Under the pieces are notes generated by a model. It was given only the letters and a program-made list of their open reading frames with translations. It made no database searches and was not told the origin of the DNA. This document shows, piece after piece, positions 1 to 6,901 of a stretch of DNA of 9,236 bases. Position 1 is the stretch's first letter, and the number at the start of each line of letters is the position of its first letter. The stretch covers positions 1-9,236 of the forward strand of contig JAEYTQ010000533.1 in assembly GCA_023433965.1 (NCBI GenBank). Direction: 5' to 3'. The stretch comes from Pseudomonadota bacterium. GTDB lineage: Bacteria > Pseudomonadota > Alphaproteobacteria > Rhizobiales > Xanthobacteraceae. Position numbers and translations under genes: made by a program.

Positions 1-1318
1 GCAGGATCAGGATGTGGTCCTCGGTGACGTCCAGGTTGGGATCATCGACCGCCTTCTTCATCGCGGGATAGTCGTCGAATACCAGGGCTGGGCCGGTATG
101 CTTGAGGAAGCGCGGCGCACAGGCGGACGGCTTGATGACGCAACCGTCGGGCGCGAGATTGCCCTTGAGCACCGCGAGCGCGCCCTCCTCGTAGATCGGG
201 TCGTCGATGGAACGGATCACGTCGGCATTGTAAACCTCGGCGCCCTCGATGTTCTCGGCCAGCGTCTTGCCGGTGACGGTGATGCAGTCGAGATGCAGAT
301 GCGGCTTGATCTGCGCCATCAGCGCCGGCAGGCCGCCGGCATAGAAGAAGTCCTCCATCAGATAGGCATCGCCGCTCGGCCGCACGTTGGCGATCACGGG
401 CACCTTGCGGCTGGCCGTCTCGAAATCGTCGAGGCCGATGTCCTGGCCGGCGCGGCGGGCCTGCGCGATCAGATGGATGATCGCATTGGTCGAGCAGCCC
501 ATCGCCATCGCGACGGCAATGGCATTCTCGAAGGCCTTGCGGGTCTGGATCACCTTCGGCGTCAGGTCCTCCCACACCATCTCGACGATGCGGCGGCCGC
601 ATTCAGAGGCCATGCGGATATGGTTGGCGTCCGCGGCCGGGATCGAGGAGGCGCCGGGCAGCGTCATGCCGATCGCCTCCGCAATCGCGGTCATGGTCGA
701 GGCGGTACCCATGGTCATGCAGGTGCCGTAGCTGCGGGCGATGCCGGCCTCGATGTCGAGCCAGTCCTTGTCCGAGATCTTCCCGGCGCGACGCTCGTCC
801 CAATATTTCCAGCCGTCCGAGCCGGAGCCGAGCGTCTTGCCTTTCCAGTTCCCGCGCAGCATCGGGCCGGCCGGCAGATAGATCGCCGGGATGTTCATGG
901 AGGTCGCGCCCAGCAGCAGCGCCGGCGTGGTCTTGTCGCAGCCGCCCATCAGCACGACGCCGTCGACGGGGTGGCTGCGCAGCAATTCCTCGGCGTCCAT
1001 GGCGAGCAGGTTGCGGTAGAGCATGGTGGTCGGCTTCAGCAGCGATTCCGACAGCGACAGCGCCGGCAGCTCCAGCGGCAGGCCGCCCGCCATCAGGATA
1101 CCGCGTTTGACGTCGTCGACGCGCGACTTGAAATGCATGTGACAAGGCTGCGCGTCCGACCAGGTGTTGAGGATCGCGATGATCGGCCGGTCCTTCCACT
1201 CCTCCGGCGCGTAGCCCATCTGCATGGCCCGGGAGCGATGGCCGAACGAGCGCAGATCGTCGGGCGCGAACCAGCGCGCGCTGCGGAGCTGATCGGGCGT
1301 CTTTTTTTTACCGGTCAT
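1..1318 (-). CDS. IlvD/Edd-family sugar-acid dehydratase, L-arabinonate dehydratase type (partial, C-terminus off window)
   Basis: Probably dehydrates a sugar acid such as L-arabinonate to the 2-keto-3-deoxy acid, in cytosolic pentose or sugar-acid breakdown. The 439 codons present read without interruption from ATG 1318 to the window edge. The three expected iron-sulfur cysteines are visible at Cys59 (NTWSDAQPC), Cys127 (GGCDKTTP) and Cys200 (YGTCMTMGTAS); Lys129 follows the second, at the place of the metal-ligand lysine. From memory, these numbers match the characterised Rhizobium leguminosarum L-arabinonate dehydratase, and motifs such as MLYRNL, STNAIIHL, LMEDFFYAGGLP and LKGNLAPDG also resemble it. 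The catalytic serine region lies off the window. An AAGGA at 1324-1328, five bases upstream, supports the start. Codons 4-6 sit in a run of eight A. The family is secure; substrate specificity (arabinonate, xylonate, galactonate or dihydroxy-acid) is not provable here. The gene is divergent from the two-component operon. Confidence 0.9.
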   Translation of the reverse strand, partial: MTGKKKTPDQLRSARWFAPDDLRSFGHRSRAMQMGYAPEEWKDRPIIAILNTWSDAQPCHMHFKSRVDDVKRGILMAGGLPLELPALSLSESLLKPTTMLYRNLLAMDAEELLRSHPVDGVVLMGGCDKTTPALLLGATSMNIPAIYLPAGPMLRGNWKGKTLGSGSDGWKYWDERRAGKISDKDWLDIEAGIARSYGTCMTMGTASTMTAIAEAIGMTLPGASSIPAADANHIRMASECGRRIVEMVWEDLTPKVIQTRKAFENAIAVAMAMGCSTNAIIHLIAQARRAGQDIGLDDFETASRKVPVIANVRPSGDAYLMEDFFYAGGLPALMAQIKPHLHLDCITVTGKTLAENIEGAEVYNADVIRSIDDPIYEEGALAVLKGNLAPDGCVIKPSACAPRFLKHTGPALVFDDYPAMKKAVDDPNLDVTEDHILIL

Positions 1319-1585
1319 GTTATTCCTTGTCCGTGCGGAGGATTCGCCCTGCTCTTCTCACAGCCGATCCACCTCCGGCAAGGCGCTGGGCGGGCCGAAG
1401 GCAAATCTCTGCTATGCACTCAGGCGTGCCTATTCGCGGTGCAGCGCAATAAATCGGCAGCTCAAGCTGGAGGGTTCGAAGTGCTTGCCGGCAGACGAGA
1501 ATCCGCGCAACACTTTCATATTGATGGCTTTGGGCTTTGATTGCGGTCGCTGGGACGTTCCCATCCGACCCCGGAGGATTTCAGA
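1319..1585. promoter_or_regulatory. Divergent intergenic region between dehydratase and receiver gene
   Basis: This 267-base gap separates two divergently transcribed units, so it must hold promoters for both, but I cannot point to a convincing -35/-10 pair or an operator. It contains the dehydratase ribosome binding site (AAGGA, minus strand, 1324-1328) and that of the receiver gene (GGAGGA, 1573-1578). The middle part (about 1410-1540) is less GC-rich than the flanks, as expected of a promoter region. I see no gene in it. Confidence 0.35.
1573..1578 (+). promoter_or_regulatory. Ribosome binding site fixing a TTG start
   Basis: GGAGGA lies seven bases ahead of TTG 1586. It decides the start of the receiver protein: the frame stays open upstream to another TTG at 1541, but receiver domains begin within a few residues of the first beta strand, and only TTG 1586 (Met-Ala-Asn-Ile-Leu-Ile-Val-Asp-Asp) has both the spacing and the expected N-terminus. 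Confidence 0.75.
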
Positions 1586-2005
1586 TTGGCCAACATCCTG
1601 ATCGTGGATGACGAACCGGCCGTCCAAACCACCATCCGGCTGTTGCTGGAACGCGCTGGTCATCACGTCACGGTCGCCGGCGATGGCCACAAGGGACTGG
1701 CCCTGTTCGAGGCCGGCCAGTTCGATTTGCTGTTTCTCGACATCTTCATGCCCGGCATGGACGGGCTGGAGACGATGCGTCACATTCGGGCCCTGGTCCC
1801 GGCCATTCCGATCGTCGTCATCTCCGGCCGTTCGATCACGCCCGATGTCTATGCGGAGCCGGACTTCCTGAAGATGGCGACCAAGCTCGGCGCGGTGGCC
1901 AGCCTGCAGAAGCCGTTCCGGCCCGACGCATTGCTTGCGACGGTCGACCATTGCCTGAAGACCGGCGAGCCGGAGGGGCCTGATGTCCGCTCCTGCCGCC
2001 GATGA
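1586..2005 (+). CDS. Single-domain response regulator (receiver only)
   Basis: A 139-residue receiver domain with no output domain. It has the acidic pair Asp8-Asp9, phosphoacceptor Asp52 (LLFLDIFMPGMDG), Ser80 in the Thr/Ser switch position (VVISGRS) and the conserved Lys109 (LQKPF). By family it would take phosphate from a kinase and act by protein contact or as a phosphate sink. The start is TTG 1586, backed by GGAGGA seven bases upstream. The last 23 bases overlap the start of the hybrid kinase gene, so the two are almost certainly co-transcribed and translationally coupled, and this protein is a likely partner of that kinase. That matters because the kinase's own receiver appears truncated. 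The C-terminal residues after about 120 (KTGEPEGPDVRSCRR) look like an unstructured tail. Confidence 0.88.
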   Translation: MANILIVDDEPAVQTTIRLLLERAGHHVTVAGDGHKGLALFEAGQFDLLFLDIFMPGMDGLETMRHIRALVPAIPIVVISGRSITPDVYAEPDFLKMATKLGAVASLQKPFRPDALLATVDHCLKTGEPEGPDVRSCRR

Positions 2006-5000
2006 CAAGAACACGTCGACCGCCGCAGGCCAAAGATGGCGCGGCGGTACGGCAAGTCCGGCGAAACTCTCCATGAGCTTCGCAACGACGCTGGCGACGC
2101 GTCTGGCCATCGCGATGATCCTGCTGGTGGCGGTCACCGTGGCCGCGGTCGGTTGGCTCGGCTATCGCAACACCACAGTGGCGGTCATTCCGCGCGTCCT
2201 GGAACGGGTGGGAGTCCAGTCGCGCCTGGTCGCGACCAATCTCGAATCCTACGTTGCCGGCGTGCGCGGCGATCTGATCGGCTATCGCGCGGCCGCGGCG
2301 ATCAATGGCCTGATCCGCGCTCACCTCGCCGGTGGAATTGACCCTGCTGACGGCGTCTCCGAGCAAACCTGGCGCGATCGCATCGCGGCGCGGCTCGCGG
2401 CCGAGATCGAGGCCAAGCCCCTCTACGCCCAGTTCAGGATCATCGGCGCCGCCAACGACCAACGCGAGCTGGTCCGGGTCGATCGCTCCGGACCCAACGG
2501 AACAGCCCGGATCGCCCCCGACGGCGAGCTGGAGCGCAAGGGCGACCGAACCTATTTCCAAGAGGCGATACGTCTTCGGCCCGGCGAGATCTACGTGTCC
2601 CCCGTCGATCTCGCCACCCGACATGGGGGAACGACGGCACCTCACGCCCCGACCCTGCGGGTCGCGATGCCGCTGTTCGCAGCCGACGACAAACCGTTCG
2701 GCATCATCGTCGCCAATATCGACATGCGTCCGGCTCTCGACCGGGTCCGCGCGACCATGACCTCGCGCGGGGAGATCTATGTCGTGGATTCGCGCGGCGA
2801 CTATCTCGTCCATCCCGATCGCGCACGCGAATTCGGCGCCGTGCGTGACCGCCCCAACGACTGGCGCAAGGACTTTCCCTACTTTGCGACCCTGGCCGGC
2901 ACGCTGGAAGGATCGACGCGGCTGATGACAGACCCATCGGGCCGGCCGAGCGGGGCCGCGATCGCGCCGACCCTGCTCGTGGGCAAGGAATGGGTCGCCA
3001 TCATCGAGACGATTCCCGCGCCCGTGTTCGGCCTCGTACCGGCAGCGATCCAGAAGACGTCCCTGCTGGTCGGCCTCCTTGCCGTTCTCGCCGCGGCCTC
3101 GCTCGCTATGTTGCTGGCGCGCTCATTGACCCGCCCGATCGGGCGGCTGACCGAAGCGGTACAGGCCATCGGCAGCGGACGCCCGGCGGACATCCCCGTC
3201 GATGCCAGCGGCGAAACGGGCGTGCTGGCGCGGGCCTTTGCCCAGATGGTCGAGGAAACACGCGCGAAAACGGCCGCGCTCGAGCGCGAGATCGACGAGC
3301 ATCGCCGCACCGAGGTCGCGCGAAGCCATCACGCGGCACGCGAGCGCCTGTTCAGCGCCGCGGTGGAATCGTCCGACGATGCGATCGTGATGCAGACACT
3401 CGATGCCGTCATCACCGGGTGGAATCCCGCCGCCGAGCGTCTTTACGGCTACACGGCGGAGGAGGCGATCGGCAAGCCAACCTCGATCATCGTCCCGCCC
3501 GATCGCCGCGCGCATGGCAAGGATTATCTGGGCCGGATTGCGCGGGGCGAGCCGGTCGAACGGTTCGAGACGGTGCGCCTGCGCAAGGACGGCGCGCCGG
3601 TCGAGATCTCGCTGAGCCTGTCGCCGATCAGGGGGCCGTCGGGCGAGATCATCGGCGCGTCGGGAAGCGCGCGCAGCCTGACCGAGGCGCGGCGCGCCGA
3701 GCGGGCGGTGCAGCACCAGCTCGAGGAGCGGCGCCAGATCTTCGAGACGTCGCAGGATCTGATTATGATCATGGACGCGCATGGTCACATCGCGCAGATC
3801 AGTCCGAGCAGCGAGATCATTCTCGGCTACCGGCCGGACGAGATGATCGGCCGCAGCGGTGCCGACTTCATTCATCCGAGTCATCTGGAACAGGCCCGCG
3901 CCGAGATGCGCGCGATGCGCAACGGCGAGCGCGTCAAGCTCGCCGACACCCGCTGCTTCCACAGGAACGGCCACGAGGTCTGGCTGTCCTGGCTCGGCAG
4001 CTGGTCCGAACAGGCGCATCGCTTCTTCTTCGTCGGACGCGACATGACCGAAGCGCGGCTCGCGCAGGAATCGCTGCGCGAGAGCGAACGGCTCGCCCGG
4101 AACATCGTCGAGACCTCGCTCGACGCCTTCGTCCAGACCGACGAGACCGCCCGCATCCTGAACTGGAATTCGCAGGCCGAGCAGCTGTTCGGCTGGCGCC
4201 GCGACGAGGTGCTCGGCAAGAGCACGATTGATCTCATCGTCGCCGAGAGCGAACGCGAGAGAGTGCGAGCTGGCCTGCGGCGTTTCCTAGAGAACGAGGA
4301 CGGCAGCCTGCCGAACCGCCGCCGCGAGTTGATGTGCCGCCGGCGGGACGGCAAGGAATTCAGGGCGGAGCTCAGCGTCACCGCGCTGAAGCGCCGCGAG
4401 GGCCTGCTGTTCAACGTCTTCTACCGCGATCTCACCGACAAGATCGCCGCCGAGGAGCGCATCCGCCACGCCGATAAGATGGAGGCCGTCGGCCAGCTCA
4501 CCGGCGGCGTGGCGCATGACTTCAACAACATTCTCACCGTCATCACCGGAACCATCGAGATCCTCGCGGAGGCGGTCGCCAAGGAGCCGCAGCTCGCGGC
4601 GATCACGAAGATGATCGACGAGGCCGCCGCGCGCGGCGCCGATCTGACCCAGCATCTGCTCGCCTTCGCGCGCAAGCAACCGCTGCAGCCCCGCGAGATC
4701 GACATCAACGGGCTGATCGTCGACACCTCGAAATTGTTGCGTCCGACGCTGGGCGAGCAGATCCAGATCGAATCGGTGTTCGAAGACGAGAATTGCGTCG
4801 GCGTCGTTGATCCCAACCAGCTCACCACCGCGATCCTCAATCTCGCGCTCAACGCCCGCGATGCCATGCCGGGCGGCGGCAAGCTGATCCTGGAGACGGG
4901 CGCCGCCTATCTCGACGAAGCCTACGCCGGAGCGAACGACGTGCCGCCGGGACACTACGTGCTGATCGCCGTGAGCGATACCGGCACCGGAATCCCAGCC

Positions 5001-5516
5001 AACATGCTACCCAGGGTGTTCGACCCCTTCTTCACCTCGAAGGGGCCGGGCAAGGGCACCGGGCTCGGGCTTTCGATGGTCTACGGCTTCATCAAGCAGT
5101 CCGCAGGTCACATCAAGATCTACAGCGAGGAAGGCCACGGCACGACGGTCAAGATGTATCTGCCGCCGGGCAAGACGCCGACGGCGGCCGGCGAGGGCGT
5201 GACGCCGGCGACGATCGAAGGCGGGCAGGAGACGATCCTCGTGGTGGAGGACGACCGGCTGGTGCGGGACTACGTGCTGGCGCAGCTGCATTCGCTGGGC
5301 TACGTCACCTTGCAGGCCGCCAACGCCGCCGAGGCGCTCGCGATCGTCGCCGCCGGAAAGCCGTTCGACCTGCTGTTCACCGACGTCATCATGCCCGGCA
5401 AGATGAACGGACGGCAGCTCGCGGATGAAGTGATGAAGACGCGGCCGGATCTCAAGGTGGTCTACACGTCGGGCTATACCGAGAACGCGATCATCCATCA
5501 CGGCCGCCTGGATTAG
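1983..5516 (+). CDS. Membrane hybrid sensor histidine kinase (Cache-HAMP-PAS3-HisKA-HATPase-REC), receiver truncated by amber codon
   Basis: An 1177-residue inner-membrane kinase. In order: TM1 about 41-60; a periplasmic sensor about 61-355 with dCache-like motifs (RVDR 165-168, YVSPVDL 204-210); TM2 about 361-379; HAMP about 380-432; PAS domains about 455-570, 586-690 and 704-820; HisKA with phosphoacceptor His845 (GGVAHDFNN); HATPase_c with N-box Asn957 (NLALNARDAMP), G1-box DTGTGI from Asp999, and GTGLGL 1025-1030; and a receiver from about 1083 with acidic Asp1090/1091, phosphoacceptor Asp1134 (FTDVIMPG) and Thr1162. It senses a small extracellular ligand (Cache) plus possible cytosolic cues (PAS); none can be named. 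ATG 1983 follows GGAGGGG (1972-1978); Met31 is a possible alternative start without a good binding site. A TAG at 5514-5516 ends the frame before the last strand and helix of the receiver; the missing part follows in frame to 5600. Confidence 0.93.
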   Translation: MSAPAADDKNTSTAAGQRWRGGTASPAKLSMSFATTLATRLAIAMILLVAVTVAAVGWLGYRNTTVAVIPRVLERVGVQSRLVATNLESYVAGVRGDLIGYRAAAAINGLIRAHLAGGIDPADGVSEQTWRDRIAARLAAEIEAKPLYAQFRIIGAANDQRELVRVDRSGPNGTARIAPDGELERKGDRTYFQEAIRLRPGEIYVSPVDLATRHGGTTAPHAPTLRVAMPLFAADDKPFGIIVANIDMRPALDRVRATMTSRGEIYVVDSRGDYLVHPDRAREFGAVRDRPNDWRKDFPYFATLAGTLEGSTRLMTDPSGRPSGAAIAPTLLVGKEWVAIIETIPAPVFGLVPAAIQKTSLLVGLLAVLAAASLAMLLARSLTRPIGRLTEAVQAIGSGRPADIPVDASGETGVLARAFAQMVEETRAKTAALEREIDEHRRTEVARSHHAARERLFSAAVESSDDAIVMQTLDAVITGWNPAAERLYGYTAEEAIGKPTSIIVPPDRRAHGKDYLGRIARGEPVERFETVRLRKDGAPVEISLSLSPIRGPSGEIIGASGSARSLTEARRAERAVQHQLEERRQIFETSQDLIMIMDAHGHIAQISPSSEIILGYRPDEMIGRSGADFIHPSHLEQARAEMRAMRNGERVKLADTRCFHRNGHEVWLSWLGSWSEQAHRFFFVGRDMTEARLAQESLRESERLARNIVETSLDAFVQTDETARILNWNSQAEQLFGWRRDEVLGKSTIDLIVAESERERVRAGLRRFLENEDGSLPNRRRELMCRRRDGKEFRAELSVTALKRREGLLFNVFYRDLTDKIAAEERIRHADKMEAVGQLTGGVAHDFNNILTVITGTIEILAEAVAKEPQLAAITKMIDEAAARGADLTQHLLAFARKQPLQPREIDINGLIVDTSKLLRPTLGEQIQIESVFEDENCVGVVDPNQLTTAILNLALNARDAMPGGGKLILETGAAYLDEAYAGANDVPPGHYVLIAVSDTGTGIPANMLPRVFDPFFTSKGPGKGTGLGLSMVYGFIKQSAGHIKIYSEEGHGTTVKMYLPPGKTPTAAGEGVTPATIEGGQETILVVEDDRLVRDYVLAQLHSLGYVTLQAANAAEALAIVAAGKPFDLLFTDVIMPGKMNGRQLADEVMKTRPDLKVVYTSGYTENAIIHHGRLD

Positions 5517-5600
5517 GGCGTTCTGCTGCTGGCAAAGCCCTATCGCAAATCGGACCTGGCGCGGATCATCCGCAAGGCGCTGAGCGGTGAGACCCCGTAG
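5517..5600 (+). pseudogene. Detached C-terminal end of the kinase receiver domain, after an in-frame amber codon
   Basis: The 27 codons after TAG 5514-5516, in the same frame, encode GVLLLAKPYRKSDLARIIRK plus a short tail. This is the normal last strand and helix of a receiver domain, including the conserved lysine (Lys1185 in read-through numbering). The next in-frame stop is TAG 5598-5600. No start codon or ribosome binding site serves this piece alone. The full ancestral protein would be 1205 residues. GAG to TAG is one base change, and Glu would fit before the glycine, but the ancestral codon is an inference. A sequencing error is not excluded. Confidence 0.8.
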
Positions 5601-5672
5601 CCCGGATGAGCGAAGCGACATCCGGGACTCTGCGCCGGCACTCCCGGGTATCGCTTCGCTCACCCGGGCTAC
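5597..5672. repeat. Inverted pair of REP-type palindromes (GTAG-hairpin units) between convergent genes
   Basis: Two 31-base units, 5597-5627 and 5642-5672, lie in opposite orientation with a 14-base spacer. Each begins, in its own orientation, with GTAG and then a hairpin: CCCGGAT/ATCCGGG in the first and CCCGGGT/ACCCGGG in the second, around a GAGCGAAGCG loop. The units match at 28 of 31 positions. Two of the three differences are a compensating pair (A-T to G-C) inside the stem, so structure is conserved. The GTAG foot plus imperfect hairpin is the signature of REP sequences moved by RAYT transposases. Placed between convergent genes, the pair could also act as a bidirectional terminator or mRNA stabiliser. 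The GTAG of the first unit supplies the read-through stop of the kinase. Confidence 0.85.
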
Positions 5673-5688
5673 GGTATCTCGCGTAAAA

Positions 5689-6324
5689 CTACGACGCCCG
5701 CTGTGCCGCGGTCATCACGATGCGGATCAGATCGGCGGCGTTGCGTGCACCGAGCTTCTTCATGATGTTGGCGCGGTGGTCCTCGATCGTGCGCGGGCTG
5801 ATGCCGAGCGTGCGGCCGGCCTCCTTGTTGGAAGCACCCGAGGCGAACTGCTCGAGCACCTCGCGCTCCCTGCGCGTCAACGGCTCGCGGCCGGGGAAAT
5901 GCAGCGAGCTGAATTTCGGCGATGCGTTCTCCGCCTGCCTGCGGGCATAGGCGCCGATCGCCTCGTCGAGCCGGGCGACGATCTCGCTGCCGCGGAACGG
6001 CTTCTCGATGAAGTCGAGCGCGCCGCTCTTGATCGCGCCCACCGCCATCGCGATGTCGCCCTGTCCGGAGATCATGAAGATCGGCGCCGGATAATCCTCG
6101 CCTTGCAGTTCCTTCAGAATGTCGAGGCCCGACTTCCCGGGAATGTGCACGTCGAGCAGGATGGCGGCCGGTGTTCGGCTTCGCGCGACCGAGAGCAGTG
6201 CCGCACCGTCCGCAAAACAGATCACCTCATAGCCGGCCGCCTTCAACACCATCGACAAGGTGTCGCGAACGGCAGGGTCGTCGTCGACCACGAAGATTTC
6301 ACCGCGAGAGCTTTGTTCGGCCAT
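5689..6324 (-). CDS. FixJ/NarL-type response regulator with LuxR HTH output
   Basis: A 211-residue DNA-binding response regulator. The receiver (about 8-125) has Asp14/Asp15, phosphoacceptor Asp58 (ILLDVHIPGKSG), Ser86 (MISGQGD) and Lys108 (IEKPF). A linker leads to a LuxR-type helix-turn-helix at about 147-205 (LTRREREVLEQFASGASNKE, then ISPRTIEDHRANIMKKLGA). The IxGQGDIxMAVxAxKxGAxDFIEKPF stretch is typical of the FixJ group. Phosphorylation should release the HTH to bind promoters; targets are unknown. I chose ATG 6324 (MAEQSSRGEIFVVDDD) because it gives the usual short N-terminus; ATG 6333 and GTG 6366 are in-frame alternatives, and none has a strong ribosome binding site. The gene converges on the hybrid kinase, its most obvious candidate partner, but that pairing is inference. 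It should not be called fixJ itself: no fixL lies beside it. Confidence 0.92.
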   Translation of the reverse strand: MAEQSSRGEIFVVDDDPAVRDTLSMVLKAAGYEVICFADGAALLSVARSRTPAAILLDVHIPGKSGLDILKELQGEDYPAPIFMISGQGDIAMAVGAIKSGALDFIEKPFRGSEIVARLDEAIGAYARRQAENASPKFSSLHFPGREPLTRREREVLEQFASGASNKEAGRTLGISPRTIEDHRANIMKKLGARNAADLIRIVMTAAQRAS

Positions 6325-6403
6325 GTGCCACATCCGGTTGGCATGAAGGACTCGCGTCCGCACCACTCGTTATGGCGCTCGGCGCGGATTCGGCCCACCC
6401 GCA

Positions 6404-6432
6404 TTTGTACGGGACATGGCCATAACGCACAA
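6404..6432 (-). promoter_or_regulatory. Candidate sigma-70-like promoter for the FixJ-type regulator
   Basis: Read on the minus strand, TTGTGC (6427-6432) is followed after 17 bases by TACAAA (6404-6409). The spacing is ideal and the hexamers are partial matches to TTGACA/TATAAT. Transcription would start near 6397 and leave a leader of about 70 bases before ATG 6324. Such matches arise by chance, so this is only a candidate. Confidence 0.3.
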
Positions 6433-6483
6433 GTAGCGGCATCGCGCCTAATTGAAGGGGACGGAGAATATCCATGCTGAATA

Positions 6484-6777
6484 TTGGCCGACACGCCGCT
6501 TCCCGTCGCAACGCCCGAAATCGCGAGCCGTGAGCTGATTGCGGCGAACCTTCGTTCGCCGGTCGCACAGATCGGGACCAGCATGCGCCGGATCGCCGCA
6601 GCCATGTATCAAGAACACGGCGACGATCCGGAAGGTTCCGCGGACGTGGTCCTGCTCGACGACGTGACGCCCCGTTATGCCAGCGCGAGCGCGGCCCTCA
6701 ACGCCAGCCGGGCCAGCCTCGGCCACACCGTGGAATGCATGTCGGAATCCGGCAACGCGGCGGACGACCGCGTGTGA
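6484..6777 (+). CDS. Unrecognised small protein (97 residues)
   Basis: I do not recognise this protein. The frame from TTG 6484 to TGA 6777 shows strong G/C preference at third codon positions throughout, which argues for real coding. The product is soluble, with no signal peptide or TM segment. It is Ala-rich, with an acidic middle (QEHGDDPEGSADVVLLDD) and one cysteine near the C-terminus. The start is unclear. A stop (TGA 6478-6480) lies just upstream in frame, so TTG 6484 is the earliest start, but the only good ribosome binding site (GGAG 6463-6466) is spaced for ATG 6474, which is out of frame and gives a 19-residue peptide. ATG 6583, with GGGA at 6574-6577, would give a 64-residue version. 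It sits alone on the plus strand between signalling genes and converges on the receiver-only gene at 6902-7405. Confidence 0.5.
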   Translation: MADTPLPVATPEIASRELIAANLRSPVAQIGTSMRRIAAAMYQEHGDDPEGSADVVLLDDVTPRYASASAALNASRASLGHTVECMSESGNAADDRV

Positions 6778-6803
6778 TCGCATGGCAGCTCCGCAAGTCC
6801 CAA

Positions 6804-6900
6804 AGCGCGACGAGACTCGGATGAAATCCTCATCGCGCTCCAGGCTGTCCGTGACGCATGATCTTTCCGGAAGCCCGCTTCGCGCTCTTCCGGATCATGC
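6804..6900. repeat. Composite palindromic repeat between convergent genes
   Basis: Two inverted repeats lie side by side in the gap between convergent genes. The first pairs AGCGCGACGAG (6804-6814) with CTCATCGCGCT (6829-6839), one mismatch in 11, around a 14-base loop. The second pairs GCATGATC-TTT-CCGGAAG (6856-6873) with CTTCCGGATCATGC (6887-6900), a long stem with a bulge on the left arm. The arrangement resembles a short dispersed repeat I recall from Bradyrhizobium intergenic regions, but copy number cannot be seen here. It ends one base before the receiver-only gene's stop region, so it could serve as a terminator for both convergent genes. Confidence 0.65.
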
Positions 6901-6901
6901 C

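Noticed and set aside
14..1540. Long open frame on the plus strand (508 codons)
   Set aside because: Its product is rich in Arg, His, Gly and Ala without domain motifs, as expected of the antisense of a GC-rich gene; the minus strand encodes a clear dehydratase.
1552..1562. Short palindrome GGGACGTTCCC near the receiver ribosome binding site
   Set aside because: Only four-base arms around CGT, expected by chance in GC-rich DNA, with no second copy.
1836..2813. Minus-strand open frame across the kinase N-terminus
   Set aside because: Antisense shadow of the receiver and kinase genes; Arg/Gly/Asp-rich with no recognisable domain.
2990..4231. 413-codon plus-strand frame within the kinase
   Set aside because: Shifted frame of the PAS-containing kinase; highly Arg/Ala/Gly-rich low-complexity product.
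5597..5672. CRISPR-like or tRNA-like structure
   Set aside because: Only two inverted units with a short spacer and no cloverleaf; REP pair explains it.
5587..6480. 297-codon plus-strand frame over the FixJ-type gene
   Set aside because: Antisense shadow of a clear response regulator; its beginning is the REP repeat.
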